Notes: generated by a model not told the origin, from the letters alone. Numbered from the stretch's first letter, positions 35,122-44,572 are shown. The stretch is 64,000 nucleotides of DNA from Leucobacter viscericola (GCF_011299575.1 NZ_CP049863.1:1240001-1304000); one strand, 5' to 3'. Made by a program: numbers and translations.

Positions 35122-35295
35122 TCCAACGCCCCAAAGGTATTGCGCTCGACGAAACTGCAGAATCGTTCTCAGTCTATCGAGAGGGAGTGCCGAGTTACAT
35201 AGCATGACCTCAAGAATAAAATCCCAGTTCACTGCAAGGTATGTCGCGCCGCAACCAGCCCAATGGAGCCCTCGGCGCAATGACAGCAACATTCA

Positions 35296-36693
35296 TCATT
35301 CTTGGTGGTGAGTTTTGGCTTCGTCAGACACCAGCTCACCCCACGGCAAGTGCCGTTCCTCTTCCCCAGGCGGCGTAAACAGCGTCGCCACCCAGGTCGT
35401 AATCGGCACTGCGAGGATCAACCCGATACTCCCGCAGAAGGTCCGCACCAACTCGACCGCGATATCTTCGCGCGTCAGCAGCGAGAGCACCGGGCGGTCG
35501 TAGAGGTACAGCAACAACAGCACACTGAGCGCTGCACCCACGTACGAGAAGAACACCGTGTAGACCGTCGAGGCAATGTGGTCACGGCCGATCCTCATGG
35601 CCCTTGCGAAGATCTCACGCCGCGGCATCTCGGGTGCCGCAGCGCGCAGTTCCCACACGGCCGAGGACTGGGTGATGGTGACGTCGTTGAGGATCCCGAG
35701 CCCGGCAATAATAATCGCGCAGGTGAGCAGCCCCCGAAAATCTATGTCTGAGGCCACGGCCGAGAGGAATCCAGACGACTCGTCGCCAATGCCGCTGAGC
35801 CTGGTGGTGTGCACCGCGATCAAAGAGATAAGAGCCATGATCAGGATCCCGCACAGCGTACCAATCAGCGCGGCTGTCGTGCGCATGTTTGGCCCGTGCA
35901 CAAAGTAGAGAATCACAAACATGATGGCGCTCGCCCCCACCAGCGCGACGGGCACACCGGGCTGCCCCGAGACCAGCGCGGGGAGGATAAACGCGAGCAA
36001 CAGGAACGCACTGATCCCGAGCGCCACCAGCGACAGCGCCCCGCGCAGTCGCCCAACCCAAATCACGACCGCGGCGAACAGCAGTCCGAGGATCAGCAGC
36101 GGCAGCCCTCGAAAGACACCCGAGACCCCGTAGTTGGTTTCGCTCACTTCGTAGCTCTGCGTCGCCTGGTCTTTGCTCGCGTCGGCGGTCTGCTGCGGAT
36201 TCGGCGCGACCGAATAGGCGATCAGTTCGAGTCGATCTCCCACTTGAAGGCCCGCGGACGCGAGGGCACCCCGCACCGGCACATCGACGGTGCGACCCTT
36301 GTCTGGACCCGAGTGCACCCCGACCATCATTGTCAGGCAGCGATCACGTGGGCTCTCTGGCGCGTTCCCTCCCTCACTGCGACCTAGCGCGACGCACCCC
36401 TCTTGAATGTCGAGCACCTCGCCCTGCTCGTAGGTGCCGGCCTGCCCTATGGATCCGCTGCGCTCTGCCGCCTTCGCTACCTGATCCGCGTCGGGCCACA
36501 GAGCCACTAGCCCGACGATCGTGGCGAGGGCAACGGCGGCCAAGAGTCCGAAGGTCGCGACTTTCACGGGCTTGCTGAGCGCGGGCAGGTCCTTTGGTAA
36601 CTCGTGGGAGTGGGAGTGGGAGTGGGAGTGGGAGTGCCGAACCTCGCCTACATCTTGGCTCGACTGTTCCTCACGCCTCCACCACTTGAACAT
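35296..36693 (-). CDS. YibE/F family membrane protein with His-Ser metal-binding tract
   Basis: A 465-residue membrane protein of the YibE/F family. After a short charged start (MFKWWRREEQ) comes HSHSHSHSHSHE, then TM1 (VATFGLLAAVALATIVGLVAL). An extracytoplasmic domain with a beta-barrel flavour follows (VDVPVRGALASAGLQVGDRL), and at least seven more helices. The function of the family is not established. The His tract suggests metal handling, in line with its frequent association with metal homeostasis in other genomes. The ATG at 36693 is preferred over an in-frame start at 36732: TATATT lies seven bases upstream and there is no Shine-Dalgarno, as for a leaderless gene. The promoter is unusually AT-rich and palindromic. 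Confidence 0.85.
   Translation of the reverse strand: MFKWWRREEQSSQDVGEVRHSHSHSHSHSHELPKDLPALSKPVKVATFGLLAAVALATIVGLVALWPDADQVAKAAERSGSIGQAGTYEQGEVLDIQEGCVALGRSEGGNAPESPRDRCLTMMVGVHSGPDKGRTVDVPVRGALASAGLQVGDRLELIAYSVAPNPQQTADASKDQATQSYEVSETNYGVSGVFRGLPLLILGLLFAAVVIWVGRLRGALSLVALGISAFLLLAFILPALVSGQPGVPVALVGASAIMFVILYFVHGPNMRTTAALIGTLCGILIMALISLIAVHTTRLSGIGDESSGFLSAVASDIDFRGLLTCAIIIAGLGILNDVTITQSSAVWELRAAAPEMPRREIFARAMRIGRDHIASTVYTVFFSYVGAALSVLLLLYLYDRPVLSLLTREDIAVELVRTFCGSIGLILAVPITTWVATLFTPPGEEERHLPWGELVSDEAKTHHQE
36604..36633. repeat. Hexanucleotide tandem repeat (GTGGGA, five units) in the YibE/F gene
   Basis: GTGGGA is repeated five times at 36604-36633. On the coding (minus) strand it gives the Ser-His tract near the N-terminus. 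The unit is a multiple of three, so slippage would change the number of metal-binding histidines without breaking the frame. Confidence 0.9.
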
Positions 36694-36716
36694 GATTATC
36701 AATATACCAATAATCA
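36693..36716. promoter_or_regulatory. AT-rich palindromic promoter of the YibE/F gene
   Basis: TGATTAT at 36693-36699 is mirrored exactly by ATAATCA at 36710-36716 with a ten-base centre that contains the TATATT -10-like hexamer (minus strand). The overlap of operator and -10 element is what a repressor needs. The flanking TGATAATCATG is reminiscent of Zur/Fur-type boxes, which would suit a metal transporter, but the match is loose. Confidence 0.5.
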
Positions 36717-36734
36717 GACCTCGCCCAGACAACT

Positions 36735-36770
36735 AAAAAACTCCCGGAAGCCATTGGCTTCCGGGAGTTT
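36735..36770 (-). terminator. Rho-independent terminator after tRNA-Pro
   Basis: A perfect 12-bp stem (CTCCCGGAAGCC at 36741-36752 with its complement at 36756-36767) with a three-base loop, followed on the minus strand by a T-run (36735-36740). It begins a few bases beyond the 3' end of the tRNA. Confidence 0.95.
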
Positions 36771-36774
36771 CCAG

Positions 36775-36848
36775 TCGGGATGACAGGATTTGAACCTGCG
36801 ACCCCGTCGTCCCGAACGACGTGCGCTACCAAGCTGCGCCACATCCCG
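36775..36848 (-). tRNA. tRNA-Pro (anticodon CGG)
   Basis: The minus strand folds as a full cloverleaf: acceptor CGGGATG/CATCCCG, D-arm GCGCAGCTTGGTAGCGC, anticodon stem with loop TTCGGGA (anticodon CGG), and T-arm containing GGTTCAAATCC. With the discriminator A it is 74 nt. CCA is not encoded. It reads proline codon CCG. Confidence 0.97.
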
Positions 36849-36864
36849 ATTGCGTTTTCACGCG

Positions 36865-36892
36865 AGCATAACTCTATCGGTTTCCGGGGCAA
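36865..36892 (-). promoter_or_regulatory. Promoter of tRNA-Pro
   Basis: On the minus strand TTGCCC (36887-36892) and TATGCT (36865-36870) are separated by 16 bases. The -10 element ends 16 bases before the tRNA 5' end, which is right for a stable-RNA promoter. Confidence 0.6.
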
Positions 36893-36918
36893 AAGAAAAA
36901 ACCGCGGGCTATCCGCAC
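36891..36918 (-). terminator. Probable terminator after the maltokinase-cap-like gene
   Basis: On the minus strand a short GC stem (GCGG / CCGC around ATAGC) is followed by TTTTTTCTTTT. It lies just beyond the stop of the frameshifted gene and abuts the tRNA promoter. The stem is modest; the T-run is the stronger evidence. Confidence 0.45.
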
Positions 36919-36931
36919 CGGTGCCGGGCGA

Positions 36932-37569
36932 TTACACCGTCAACGCAGCGAGCATCACGGGCTCAAGCTGCCCGGGCCAGGTCGCCCACAGCGCCTCGGA
37001 GCCCGCCAGAGGTGCGGCCTCAGCGTCAAGCACCCGAAACACGTCGAGTGTTGCGAGCGGGGCCTCAACCCGCACCGCTCCCCGAGCACCTCCACAGAGG
37101 CCGCCCACAGTTCCGGGACGGGGCTGCCCTCTGATCCCGAACCGCGAACGTGAGTTGCCGTTTCTCGAACCGAAGTCTGCCCCTCAGCATTCACCGTCTC
37201 GAGCGTGGCCTCGTGGCCGCCCTGCGCGATTGCGGCCGCAAGAGCCGAGCGATACACAGGATCGCCGGTCGCGTCACTCACCCAGCGCGTACCGAGCACC
37301 CCGTGCTCCATCGTGCCGACAAGAAACGGCTCACCGTCTTCGAGCGCCGCACCGCGGTACGTGAGCGGCACGTGGTAGACCGTGTCAGATCCGGCGGTCA
37401 GCAGGTGCCCCTCGATCCCAACCTCACCCTCGGGATCATCGAAGCGATACGCACCGACCGAAGCGAGCTGGGCGGCATCACCCTCAAACCACGCTTGCGT
37501 TGGCAGCCACTCGGCGAGCAGCTCAAGTTTCGAGGGGCGCAAAGTAGTGGAGGCGTAGATCAGAGACAT
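36932..37569 (-). pseudogene. Maltokinase N-terminal cap-like protein, frameshifted
   Basis: The frame opens with MSLIYASTTLRPSKLELLAE and WLPTQAWFEGD, the start of small actinobacterial proteins related to the maltokinase N-terminal cap, and runs well to about residue 160 (PVPELWAASVEVLG). There the frame switches. The original frame continues as Arg/Cys-rich sequence typical of an out-of-frame tail, to a stop at 36955. The next frame gives GAVRVEAPLATLDVFRVLD, then ALWATWPGQLEPVMLAAL and a stop at 36932-36934, which fits the expected family ending. The break falls in a run of four G (37080-37083, C on the plus strand); one more G would restore the protein. It may be a real mutation or a sequence error. 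It lies 44 bp after typA on the same strand. Function unknown; a link to maltose or glycogen metabolism is inferred from family only. Confidence 0.8.
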
Positions 37570-37613
37570 GCTCAGATACTACGCCTCCAACCGGGAATGC
37601 TGCCCGGTAAAAG

Positions 37614-39518
37614 TTACTTCTGGTTCTTGACCCGTGAAGCCGTACGCGCACGCGCACTGGAATCGAGCACAACCTTACGAATGCGCACAACCTCGGGGGT
37701 TACCTCAACGCACTCGTCCTCGCGGGCGAATTCGAGGCACTCCTCGAGCGTCAGCTGACGCGGCGGCGTCATCGACTCGAAGTTGTCTGCGCTCGCGGAG
37801 CGCATGTTGGTGAGCTTCTTTTCCTTGGTGATGTTCACGTCCATGTCTTCGGAACGCGAGTTCTCACCGATGACCATGCCCTCGTACACCTCTTGGGTGG
37901 GCTGCACGAAGAACGACATGCGCTCCTGCAGGTTGATGATCGAGAACGGTGTGGCCACACCAGAGCGGTCAGCAACGATCGAGCCGTTGTTACGGGTGAC
38001 GATGGGGCCGGCCCACACGTCGTAGCCGTGCGAGATCGCGTTGGCGATGCCGGTGCCGCGGGTGGTGGTCATGAACTCAGAGCGGAAGCCGATGAGACCA
38101 CGCGACGGCACGATGAACTCCATGCGCACCCAGCCGGTGCCGTTGTTCACCATGTTCTCCATGCGGCCCTTGCGGGTCGCGAGCAACTGGGTGATCGCGC
38201 CGAGGTGCTCCTCGGGCGTATCGATCGTGAGGTGCTCGTAAGGCTCGTGGGTCTTACCGTCAACCTGCTTCGTCACAACCTGTGGCTTGCCCACGGTCAG
38301 CTCGAAGCCTTCACGGCGCATGTTCTCGACGAGGATCGCGAGCGCAAGCTCGCCACGTCCCTGAACTTCCCAAGCATCGGGGCGCTCGGTATCGAGCACA
38401 CGCAGCGACACGTTACCGATCAGCTCGCGGTCAAGGCGATCCTTGATCATGCGCGCGGTGAGCTTGTGGCCCTTCACCTTGCCGACGAGCGGCGAAGTGT
38501 TCGCACCGATGGTCATCGAGATGGCCGGCTCGTCGATCATGATCGCGGGCAGCGGGCGAATGTCTTCGGCGTCGCAGATGGTCTCACCAATGGTGATGTC
38601 TTCGATACCCGCGATGGCAACAATGTCGCCGGGGCCAGCCTTCTCGGCCGGGAAGCGGGTCAGCGCCTTGGTCAGCATGAGCTCGGTGATGCGCACGTTC
38701 TGTACACTGCCGTCCAGCTTCACCCAGGCAACGGTCTCGCCCTTGTGAATCCAGCCATTGTGGACGCGCAGCAGCGCGATACGGCCGAGGAACGGCGAGG
38801 AGTCAAGGTTCGTGACGTGAGCCTGCAGAGGCGCCTCGTCATCAAAGCTGGGGGCGGGCACGCGGTCGAGGATCGTCTCGAACAGCGGCTCCAGATCGGG
38901 GTTGTCGGGCAGCGTGCCGTTTTCCGGGCGGTTGTGGCTCGCAGCACCTGCGCGGCCCGAGAGGTACACGGTCGGCACATCAAGCACGGCATCGATGTCG
39001 ATGTCTGGGTGATCCTCAGAGAGATCAGACGCGAGGCCGAGCAGCAGATCCTGCGCCTCACCCTCAACCTCTTCGATGCGACCGTCGGGGCGGTCAGTCT
39101 TGTTGACCGCGAGGATCACGGGAAGCTTTGCCTCAAGTGCCTTACGAAGCACGAAGCGAGTCTGCGGCAACGGACCCTCAGAGGAGTCTACGAGCAGCAC
39201 AACACCGTCAACCATCGAGAGCGCGCGCTCGACCTCGCCACCGAAGTCAGCGTGACCCGGGGTGTCGACAACGTTGATGATGATGGGGCCGTTTTTAGCG
39301 TGTGCACCCTCGTAGGTGATCGCCGTGTTCTTGGCCAGGATCGTGATGCCCTTTTCACGCTCGAGGTCGTTCGAGTCCATGACCCGATCGTCCATCTCGG
39401 CGTGCGCGTCAAACGAGTTTGTCTGGCGCAACATGGCGTCAACGAGCGTTGTCTTGCCGTGGTCGACGTGTGCGACGATTGCGACATTGCGGAGGTCTTC
39501 GCGTGTGGCGAGAGCCAT
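37614..39518 (-). CDS. typA: Translational GTPase TypA/BipA
   Basis: A 634-residue ribosome-associated GTPase helping 50S assembly and stress or low-temperature growth. G motifs: [16 protein letters not shown] (G1), the GIT of [13 protein letters not shown] (G2), [16 protein letters not shown] (G3), [13 protein letters not shown] (G4). The C-terminal domains specific for BipA are present: the [18 protein letters not shown] block, read in pieces, then [17 protein letters not shown]-like [13 protein letters not shown] and [24 protein letters not shown] sequence. The ATG at 39518 follows an AGGA about 12 bases upstream. The frameshifted cap-like gene follows closely downstream. Confidence 0.97.
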   Translation of the reverse strand: MALATREDLRNVAIVAHVDHGKTTLVDAMLRQTNSFDAHAEMDDRVMDSNDLEREKGITILAKNTAITYEGAHAKNGPIIINVVDTPGHADFGGEVERALSMVDGVVLLVDSSEGPLPQTRFVLRKALEAKLPVILAVNKTDRPDGRIEEVEGEAQDLLLGLASDLSEDHPDIDIDAVLDVPTVYLSGRAGAASHNRPENGTLPDNPDLEPLFETILDRVPAPSFDDEAPLQAHVTNLDSSPFLGRIALLRVHNGWIHKGETVAWVKLDGSVQNVRITELMLTKALTRFPAEKAGPGDIVAIAGIEDITIGETICDAEDIRPLPAIMIDEPAISMTIGANTSPLVGKVKGHKLTARMIKDRLDRELIGNVSLRVLDTERPDAWEVQGRGELALAILVENMRREGFELTVGKPQVVTKQVDGKTHEPYEHLTIDTPEEHLGAITQLLATRKGRMENMVNNGTGWVRMEFIVPSRGLIGFRSEFMTTTRGTGIANAISHGYDVWAGPIVTRNNGSIVADRSGVATPFSIINLQERMSFFVQPTQEVYEGMVIGENSRSEDMDVNITKEKKLTNMRSASADNFESMTPPRQLTLEECLEFAREDECVEVTPEVVRIRKVVLDSSARARTASRVKNQK

Positions 39519-39673
39519 ATAAGTTGAGTCCTAACGAGACGAACGGAGCGCCGACGCGGCGGGTTGCCGGGCGCGCTGCGGGATCATCCCGCGGAGCCGC
39601 CAAAGAGGCCGACGCACCAGTTTAGCGGATTTCACCTGAACCTCCACCATGAACTTCGCATATGATCATTAGG

Positions 39674-40861
39674 ATGACCGCTCGGCCGCGCCTCACCCCC
39701 GCTCTCCTGGCCGTACTTTCGTTCCTCGCGGCGATCGGCCCGTTCGCAACCGACCTCTATCTTGCGTCGTTTACAGACATCGCTCGGGATCTGGGCGCCC
39801 CGGCTTCTTCGGTGCAGCTGACACTCACCTCGTTCCTGTTGGGAATGGGGATCGGCCAGCTCATTCTTGGCCCGCTCTCCGATCAGCTGGGGCGCCGCCC
39901 GGTACTCGTTATCTCGCTCAGCGTGTTTGCACTCGCGAGTGTGCTCATGGTGTTCTCGCCAAACATTGTCGTCTTTATCGCGCTGCGTGCGCTACAGGGC
40001 ATTGCGGGCGCCGCGGGTGTTGTTGTCTCGCGTGCGATCGCGGTTGATCTGTCGGAGGGTGCCGCCGCGATTCGCGCCATCAGCCTGATCGCCATGTTTG
40101 TGGGTCTCGGTCCGCTGATCGCCCCGCCCATCGGCGGTTCGATCCTGCAGCTCGGAGACTGGCGCACGGTGCTCGGCACACTCGCCGCGATCTCCCTCGC
40201 GATGTTCGGCCTCGCTGCGGCGTTTGTGCCCGAGTCACTTCCGCCCGAGGCCCGCCGCAACTCGGGCCTGCGCACAGCGCTGCAAAGCTTCGGGGTGCTG
40301 CTGCGCACGCGCGAGTTTCTGCTGCTGATGTGTGTCTTCGGGCTGGGATTCGGCAGCATGATGTCGTACATCGCCGCATCGCCGTTCATCGGGCAGGTGA
40401 TCCTCGGCATGCCGCCGTTCATCTACGCACTGGCGTTCGCTTCTGGTGCGTGCGCGATGATCCTCGCCAACTCGATCAACGCCCGCCTCGCGGGCAGAGT
40501 GCGGCCGCAGCGCATGTTGCTGCTCGGCACAGGCCTGTCGTTCGCCGCGGGTCTTGCACTGACGCTGCTCGCGTCGACTAACACGCTCAGCATTCCGGCG
40601 TTTATCGCCTGCGCGTTCACGCTCACCGGCGGCACCGGGTTGATCATGTCGAACGCGAGTGCGCTGGCGCTCACACTCGCGGTGCACTCGCGCGGTGCCG
40701 GATCCGCGCTGCTCGGCGCAGCCCAGTTTACGATCGGCGGACTCGCGTCACCGCTGGTTGGTGCGTGGGGCGAGCACACGGCCCTGCCGATGGCAGTCTT
40801 TGTGCTCGCCGCCTCCACGCTGGCGTGCGCAGGCGCGATTGCCTACGCACGCCGGGTGTAG
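39674..40861 (+). CDS. Bcr/CflA-family multidrug exporter (MFS)
   Basis: A 395-residue, 12-TM DHA1-type drug:H+ antiporter. The Bcr/CflA opening is obvious: PFATDLYLASFTDIARDLGA and VQLTLTSFLLGMGIGQLILG, then motif A as GPLSDQLGRRPVLV, and an ALQGIAGAAGVVVSRAIAVD antiporter-type motif C region. Substrates of relatives include bicyclomycin and chloramphenicol; the substrate here is not readable. I use the ATG at 39674: TATGAT lies seven bases upstream, suggesting a leaderless mRNA, while an in-frame ATG at 39662 sits inside that hexamer. It converges on an ABC operon. Confidence 0.92.
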   Translation: MTARPRLTPALLAVLSFLAAIGPFATDLYLASFTDIARDLGAPASSVQLTLTSFLLGMGIGQLILGPLSDQLGRRPVLVISLSVFALASVLMVFSPNIVVFIALRALQGIAGAAGVVVSRAIAVDLSEGAAAIRAISLIAMFVGLGPLIAPPIGGSILQLGDWRTVLGTLAAISLAMFGLAAAFVPESLPPEARRNSGLRTALQSFGVLLRTREFLLLMCVFGLGFGSMMSYIAASPFIGQVILGMPPFIYALAFASGACAMILANSINARLAGRVRPQRMLLLGTGLSFAAGLALTLLASTNTLSIPAFIACAFTLTGGTGLIMSNASALALTLAVHSRGAGSALLGAAQFTIGGLASPLVGAWGEHTALPMAVFVLAASTLACAGAIAYARRV

Positions 40862-40870
40862 TAGCTCGCG

Positions 40871-42565
40871 CTACACACCCAGTTCGATGTTTGCCCCGGG
40901 AATCGCCGCGAGCAGGTTCTTCGTGTACTCCTGCTGCGGGTTCTCGAAGACCTCTTCCACGGTCGCCTGCTCAACGATCTTGCCCCGCTGCATCACACAC
41001 ACGCGGTCCGCGATCAGTCGCACGACCGCGAGGTCGTGGGTGATGAACAGGTACGTGAGCCCGAGCTCGCGCTGCAGCTCGGCGAGCAGATCCAGAATCT
41101 GGGCCTGCACGAGCACGTCAAGCGCCGACACAGCCTCATCGAGGATCAGCACGTCGGGCTTCAGAGCGAGTCCGCGAGCGACGGCCACGCGCTGGCGCTG
41201 GCCACCCGAGAGTTCGTTCGGGTAACGGGTCGCCATGTCGCGCGGCAACGACACCTGATCGAGCAGCTCGTACATGCGCTCGCGACGGCTCGCGCGATCG
41301 CCAACCTTGTGAATGTTGAGCGGCTCCATGATGGTGTTGCCGATGTTGGTCAGCGGATCCAGCGAACCATACGGATCTTGGAACACCGGCTGCAGCGTAC
41401 GACGCAGATCGAACAGACGCTTGCCCGAGATGCCCGCCATCTCTTGGCCGGCAATCTTGATCGAGCCGCTCGTTGACTTCTCGAGCTGCAGCAGCATCTT
41501 CGCGATGGTGGACTTGCCCGATCCTGACTCACCAACAAGCGCCATCGTTTCGCCGCGCTTCACGGTGAAGGTGGCGTCGGTGACGGCGTGGAAGTCTTCA
41601 GAGGCAAAGTTTCCCTTGCGAATCTTGTAGACCTTGCCGAGACCGTTGACCTCGATCATCGGCTCGCCGTGAGCAACCACGTGGTGCTGCTCTTCAGCCA
41701 GCGCTGCGAGATCGAACGCGTCCGTGGGTGCGGGTGGCAGCTCAGCATCCGAGCCGATACGCCGTGAGGCGAGGCTCGGCGCAGCAGCGACCAGTCGCTT
41801 CGTGTACGGGTGCTTCGGGTGCTGCAGAATCTCGCGGCTTGGGCCAGACTCCACGATGTTGCCCTTGTACATCACGATCAGCTTCTCGGCACGCTCTGCA
41901 GCGAGACCGAGGTCGTGGGTGATGAACACCACTGCGGTGCCGCGCTCGCTCGTCATCTTGCCGAGGTGATCGAGCACCACACGCTGCACGGTGACGTCGA
42001 GTGCCGAGGTCGGCTCATCCGCAATAAGTAGTTGCGGGTCAGCAGCGAGGCCAATGCCGATGAGTGCACGCTGCTTCATACCGCCAGAGAACTGGTGAGG
42101 GAACTGCTTCATGCGCTTTTCGGCGTCTTGCAGGCCCGCCTGCTGGAGCACCTCAATTGCACGCTCGCGCACCTCTTTGCGGCCCTTTGCGAGGCCGTTG
42201 GCACGGATGGCTTCTTCAACCTGGAACCCGATGGACCACACCGGGTTCAGGTTCGACATCGGATCCTGCGGCACGAGACCAATCTCGCGGCCGCGGATCG
42301 TTTCCATGTCGCGGCGGTGAATGCCAACGAGCTCGCGCCCGTTCCAGTTCACGGATCCCTCGGTGATGTGGCCGGTGCCCGGAAGCAGGTTGATCACGGC
42401 GTGCATCGTGGTGGATTTGCCGGATCCCGACTCCCCCACGATTGCAACGGTCTCGCCGGGGTACACGTCGAAGTTGATGCCGTGAAGCACCTCGTTCATC
42501 GACTTGCCGACCTTGAACGCGACCTTCAGGTCGCGCACACTCAGTAGTGGCTGTTGCTCGCTCAT
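40871..42565 (-). CDS. ABC transporter ATPase with two fused domains (peptide importer, operon 2)
   Basis: A 564-residue fusion of OppD- and OppF-like ATPases. Domain 1: [15 protein letters not shown] (Walker A), FSGGMKQRALIGIGL (signature), [14 protein letters not shown] (Walker B). Domain 2: [44 protein letters not shown]. The Pro in DEP is replaced by Ala in domain 2, a mild change. It is the last gene of the operon reading from 46243, with a four-base ATGA overlap with the upstream permease. It ends 10 bp from the convergent Bcr/CflA gene. Confidence 0.94.
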   Translation of the reverse strand: MSEQQPLLSVRDLKVAFKVGKSMNEVLHGINFDVYPGETVAIVGESGSGKSTTMHAVINLLPGTGHITEGSVNWNGRELVGIHRRDMETIRGREIGLVPQDPMSNLNPVWSIGFQVEEAIRANGLAKGRKEVRERAIEVLQQAGLQDAEKRMKQFPHQFSGGMKQRALIGIGLAADPQLLIADEPTSALDVTVQRVVLDHLGKMTSERGTAVVFITHDLGLAAERAEKLIVMYKGNIVESGPSREILQHPKHPYTKRLVAAAPSLASRRIGSDAELPPAPTDAFDLAALAEEQHHVVAHGEPMIEVNGLGKVYKIRKGNFASEDFHAVTDATFTVKRGETMALVGESGSGKSTIAKMLLQLEKSTSGSIKIAGQEMAGISGKRLFDLRRTLQPVFQDPYGSLDPLTNIGNTIMEPLNIHKVGDRASRRERMYELLDQVSLPRDMATRYPNELSGGQRQRVAVARGLALKPDVLILDEAVSALDVLVQAQILDLLAELQRELGLTYLFITHDLAVVRLIADRVCVMQRGKIVEQATVEEVFENPQQEYTKNLLAAIPGANIELGV

Positions 42566-43518
42566 CGCTGTGCCCTCGCCTTCGGATCGAGTGCGTCACG
42601 CAGAACTTCGCCCAGCAGAATGAAGGCGAGCACCGTCAGCGTAAGCGCGATGGACGGGAAAATCAGGTTTCCCGGAGAAGTGCGCAGATCGGACTGTGCC
42701 GCACTAATGTCGTTGCCCCAGCTGATGAACTCCGGCGTTGGCAAACCAACACCCAGGAACGAAAGCACGGCTTCTGCCACGATCGAGGCAGCCAGCGCGA
42801 GCGTCGAAACGACGATCATCGGTGCCATCGAGTTTGGCAGTACGTGACGCCACAGAGTGCGCCACGGGCCAAGGCCCTGAGCGGTCGAGGCAGTCACAAA
42901 GTCCGCCGGCCGGATTCGCAGGACTTCCGCTCGCAACACGCGCGCGCTCGAGGCCCACGCAAAGAGACCAATAGCGAGGGAGATCACCCAGATATTGCGG
43001 TACTCCTTGAGCACGCTCATCACGATCACTGCCGCGAGGATGTAAGGAATCGAGAAGAAGATGTCGCCAACTCGCGACAGCACCGCGTCAACCCACTTAC
43101 CAAAGAAGCCCGCGATCGCGCCCATGATCGTGCCGATCACAAAGATAAGCAACGTTGCGATCAGGCCGACCGATACCGACGTTGAGGTGCCGTAGACAAT
43201 ACGTGAGTAGATGTCACAACCCTGCTTAGTGAACCCGAGCGGGTGCCCGGCCTCTGGCCCGACGTTGCTCATGGCAAGATCACACTGTCGCGGATCGGTC
43301 TGTGTGAACAGACTCGGGAACACCGCCGCAGTGATCACAAAGAGCAGGAGCGTGACCGAGATGTAAAACATCGGACGCTTGCGGATGTCGCGCCAAGCAT
43401 CGATCCACAGGCCGGAACGGCGCTCGTCGAGCTTCGGAACGTCAACCGCGGCGGTAAAGGTATTCTCGTCGAACGGAGCAACGAAGTGCTCGTTTCTAGG
43501 ATTCGTGTTCTCAGGCAT
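42562..43518 (-). CDS. ABC transporter permease, OppC/DppC type (operon 2)
   Basis: A 318-residue permease. A long cytoplasmic N-terminus (MPENTNPRNEHFVAP) leads to TM1 (MFYISVTLLLFVITAAVFPS), then GFTKQGCDIYSRIVYGTSTS, where the usual GTDxxGRD is replaced. The coupling loop reads ASTAQGLGPWRTLWRHVLPN and the C-terminal ending is AVLSFLGVGLPTPEFISWG. The ATG at 43518 has AAGGA just upstream and lies inside the end of the partner permease gene; a longer frame to 43557 is not supported. Confidence 0.92.
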   Translation of the reverse strand: MPENTNPRNEHFVAPFDENTFTAAVDVPKLDERRSGLWIDAWRDIRKRPMFYISVTLLLFVITAAVFPSLFTQTDPRQCDLAMSNVGPEAGHPLGFTKQGCDIYSRIVYGTSTSVSVGLIATLLIFVIGTIMGAIAGFFGKWVDAVLSRVGDIFFSIPYILAAVIVMSVLKEYRNIWVISLAIGLFAWASSARVLRAEVLRIRPADFVTASTAQGLGPWRTLWRHVLPNSMAPMIVVSTLALAASIVAEAVLSFLGVGLPTPEFISWGNDISAAQSDLRTSPGNLIFPSIALTLTVLAFILLGEVLRDALDPKARAQR

Positions 43519-44437
43519 ATCGGATCCTTGGGTCGAGAACCGCGTAGAGCAGGTCAATAAAGAGGTTGACGAAGAGGTAGATGAGTACCATCACCGTCAC
43601 AAACGAAACCACGGTGGTGTTTTCGCCAAGGCGGATCGCCTTGAAGAGCGTGTTACCAACACCGGGAACGTTGAAGATTGCCTCGGTCACCGTCGCACCC
43701 ACCATCAGCACACCGAAGTTGGTCGCGGTGTTCGTAATGGTTGGGATGAGCGAGTTACGAAGCACGTGCACCGGAATGATGCGGTTACGGCTGAGGCCCT
43801 TTGCGTAGGCCGTGCGCACGAAGTCTTGGTTCAGCGTGTCAATCACCGAAGCACGCGTCAACCGCATGCTGGTTGCGTACAGCGAAACACCGAGCACAAT
43901 CGCGGGCATGATCAAGTCTTGGATCGGAGCTCCCGGCCCGACCGTCGTTCGGAAGATGCCCCACTTAATGCCGAGGAAGTACTGGGCGACAAACGCGAGC
44001 ACAAAGATCGGCACACTCGTCATGATGAGGCCGATGATGAGGCTCACGTTGTCAAAGAGCTTGCCCTTGCGCAGACCGGAGATCAGGCCGATCGAAACAG
44101 CCAGCACGAGCTCGATGACGATCGCCATCAGTGCTAGTTGCAGTGTCACCGGGAAGGTCCGAGCCAAAACCTCGGATACCGGCTGACCGGAGAAGGTCAC
44201 GCCGAGGTCTCCGGTGAAGATGCCGCCGAGGTACAGGAAGTACTGAACGATAAACGGCTTATCGAGGTTGTACTGTTTGGTAATTTCCTCGAGCACAGCT
44301 GGGCTCGGAGGCTTGTCTCCGAAGAGGGCGAGGATCGGGTCGCCCGGCATCGAAAAGACCATGAAGTAGATCAAAAAGGTCGTTCCCAGTAGAACCGGGA
44401 TGACCTGGAGGATGCGGAAGAGGACGTATCTCAGCAT
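43511..44437 (-). CDS. ABC transporter permease, OppB/DppB type (operon 2)
   Basis: A 308-residue permease with six helices and the normal DppB opening MLRYVLFRILQVIPVLLGTT and GDPILALFGDKPPSP. The middle carries LTRASVIDTLNQDFVRTAYA and KGLSRNRIIPVHVLRNSLIP (coupling loop), and the end has VTEAIFNVPGVGNTLFKAI. It is separated from the binding-protein gene by 180 bp containing two hairpins, and overlaps the next permease. Confidence 0.94.
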   Translation of the reverse strand: MLRYVLFRILQVIPVLLGTTFLIYFMVFSMPGDPILALFGDKPPSPAVLEEITKQYNLDKPFIVQYFLYLGGIFTGDLGVTFSGQPVSEVLARTFPVTLQLALMAIVIELVLAVSIGLISGLRKGKLFDNVSLIIGLIMTSVPIFVLAFVAQYFLGIKWGIFRTTVGPGAPIQDLIMPAIVLGVSLYATSMRLTRASVIDTLNQDFVRTAYAKGLSRNRIIPVHVLRNSLIPTITNTATNFGVLMVGATVTEAIFNVPGVGNTLFKAIRLGENTTVVSFVTVMVLIYLFVNLFIDLLYAVLDPRIRYA

Positions 44438-44542
44438 TCGCCGCTCCTCCGCTCAGTGGTGGTAAGCATGAAGCGTATTCTCTCGCAATTGTGGCGCGAA
44501 ACGAAGTTAAGAACCTCTATGTCCTTAAATCCGCAATGAAAA

Positions 44543-44570
44543 TCCTCCCTGCGAGTGCTCGCCGGGAGGT
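44543..44570 (-). terminator. Second hairpin between binding-protein and permease genes (terminator-like)
   Basis: On the minus strand CCTCCC and GGGAGG flank an inner GCGAG/CTCGC pairing, followed by ATTTTCATT. The U-rich end makes it a partial terminator in the SBP-to-permease gap. Confidence 0.6.
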
Positions 44571-44572
44571 GA

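Noticed and set aside
36604..36633. Simple repeat as a possible contingency locus
   Set aside because: The hexamer keeps the frame, so it cannot switch the gene on and off; it can only change His-Ser tract length. Kept only as a repeat.
37893..39527. 544-codon open frame on the plus strand opposite typA
   Set aside because: It is the antisense shadow of a strongly conserved gene; it has no recognised motif and its His/Arg/Asp-rich composition is typical of a complement frame.
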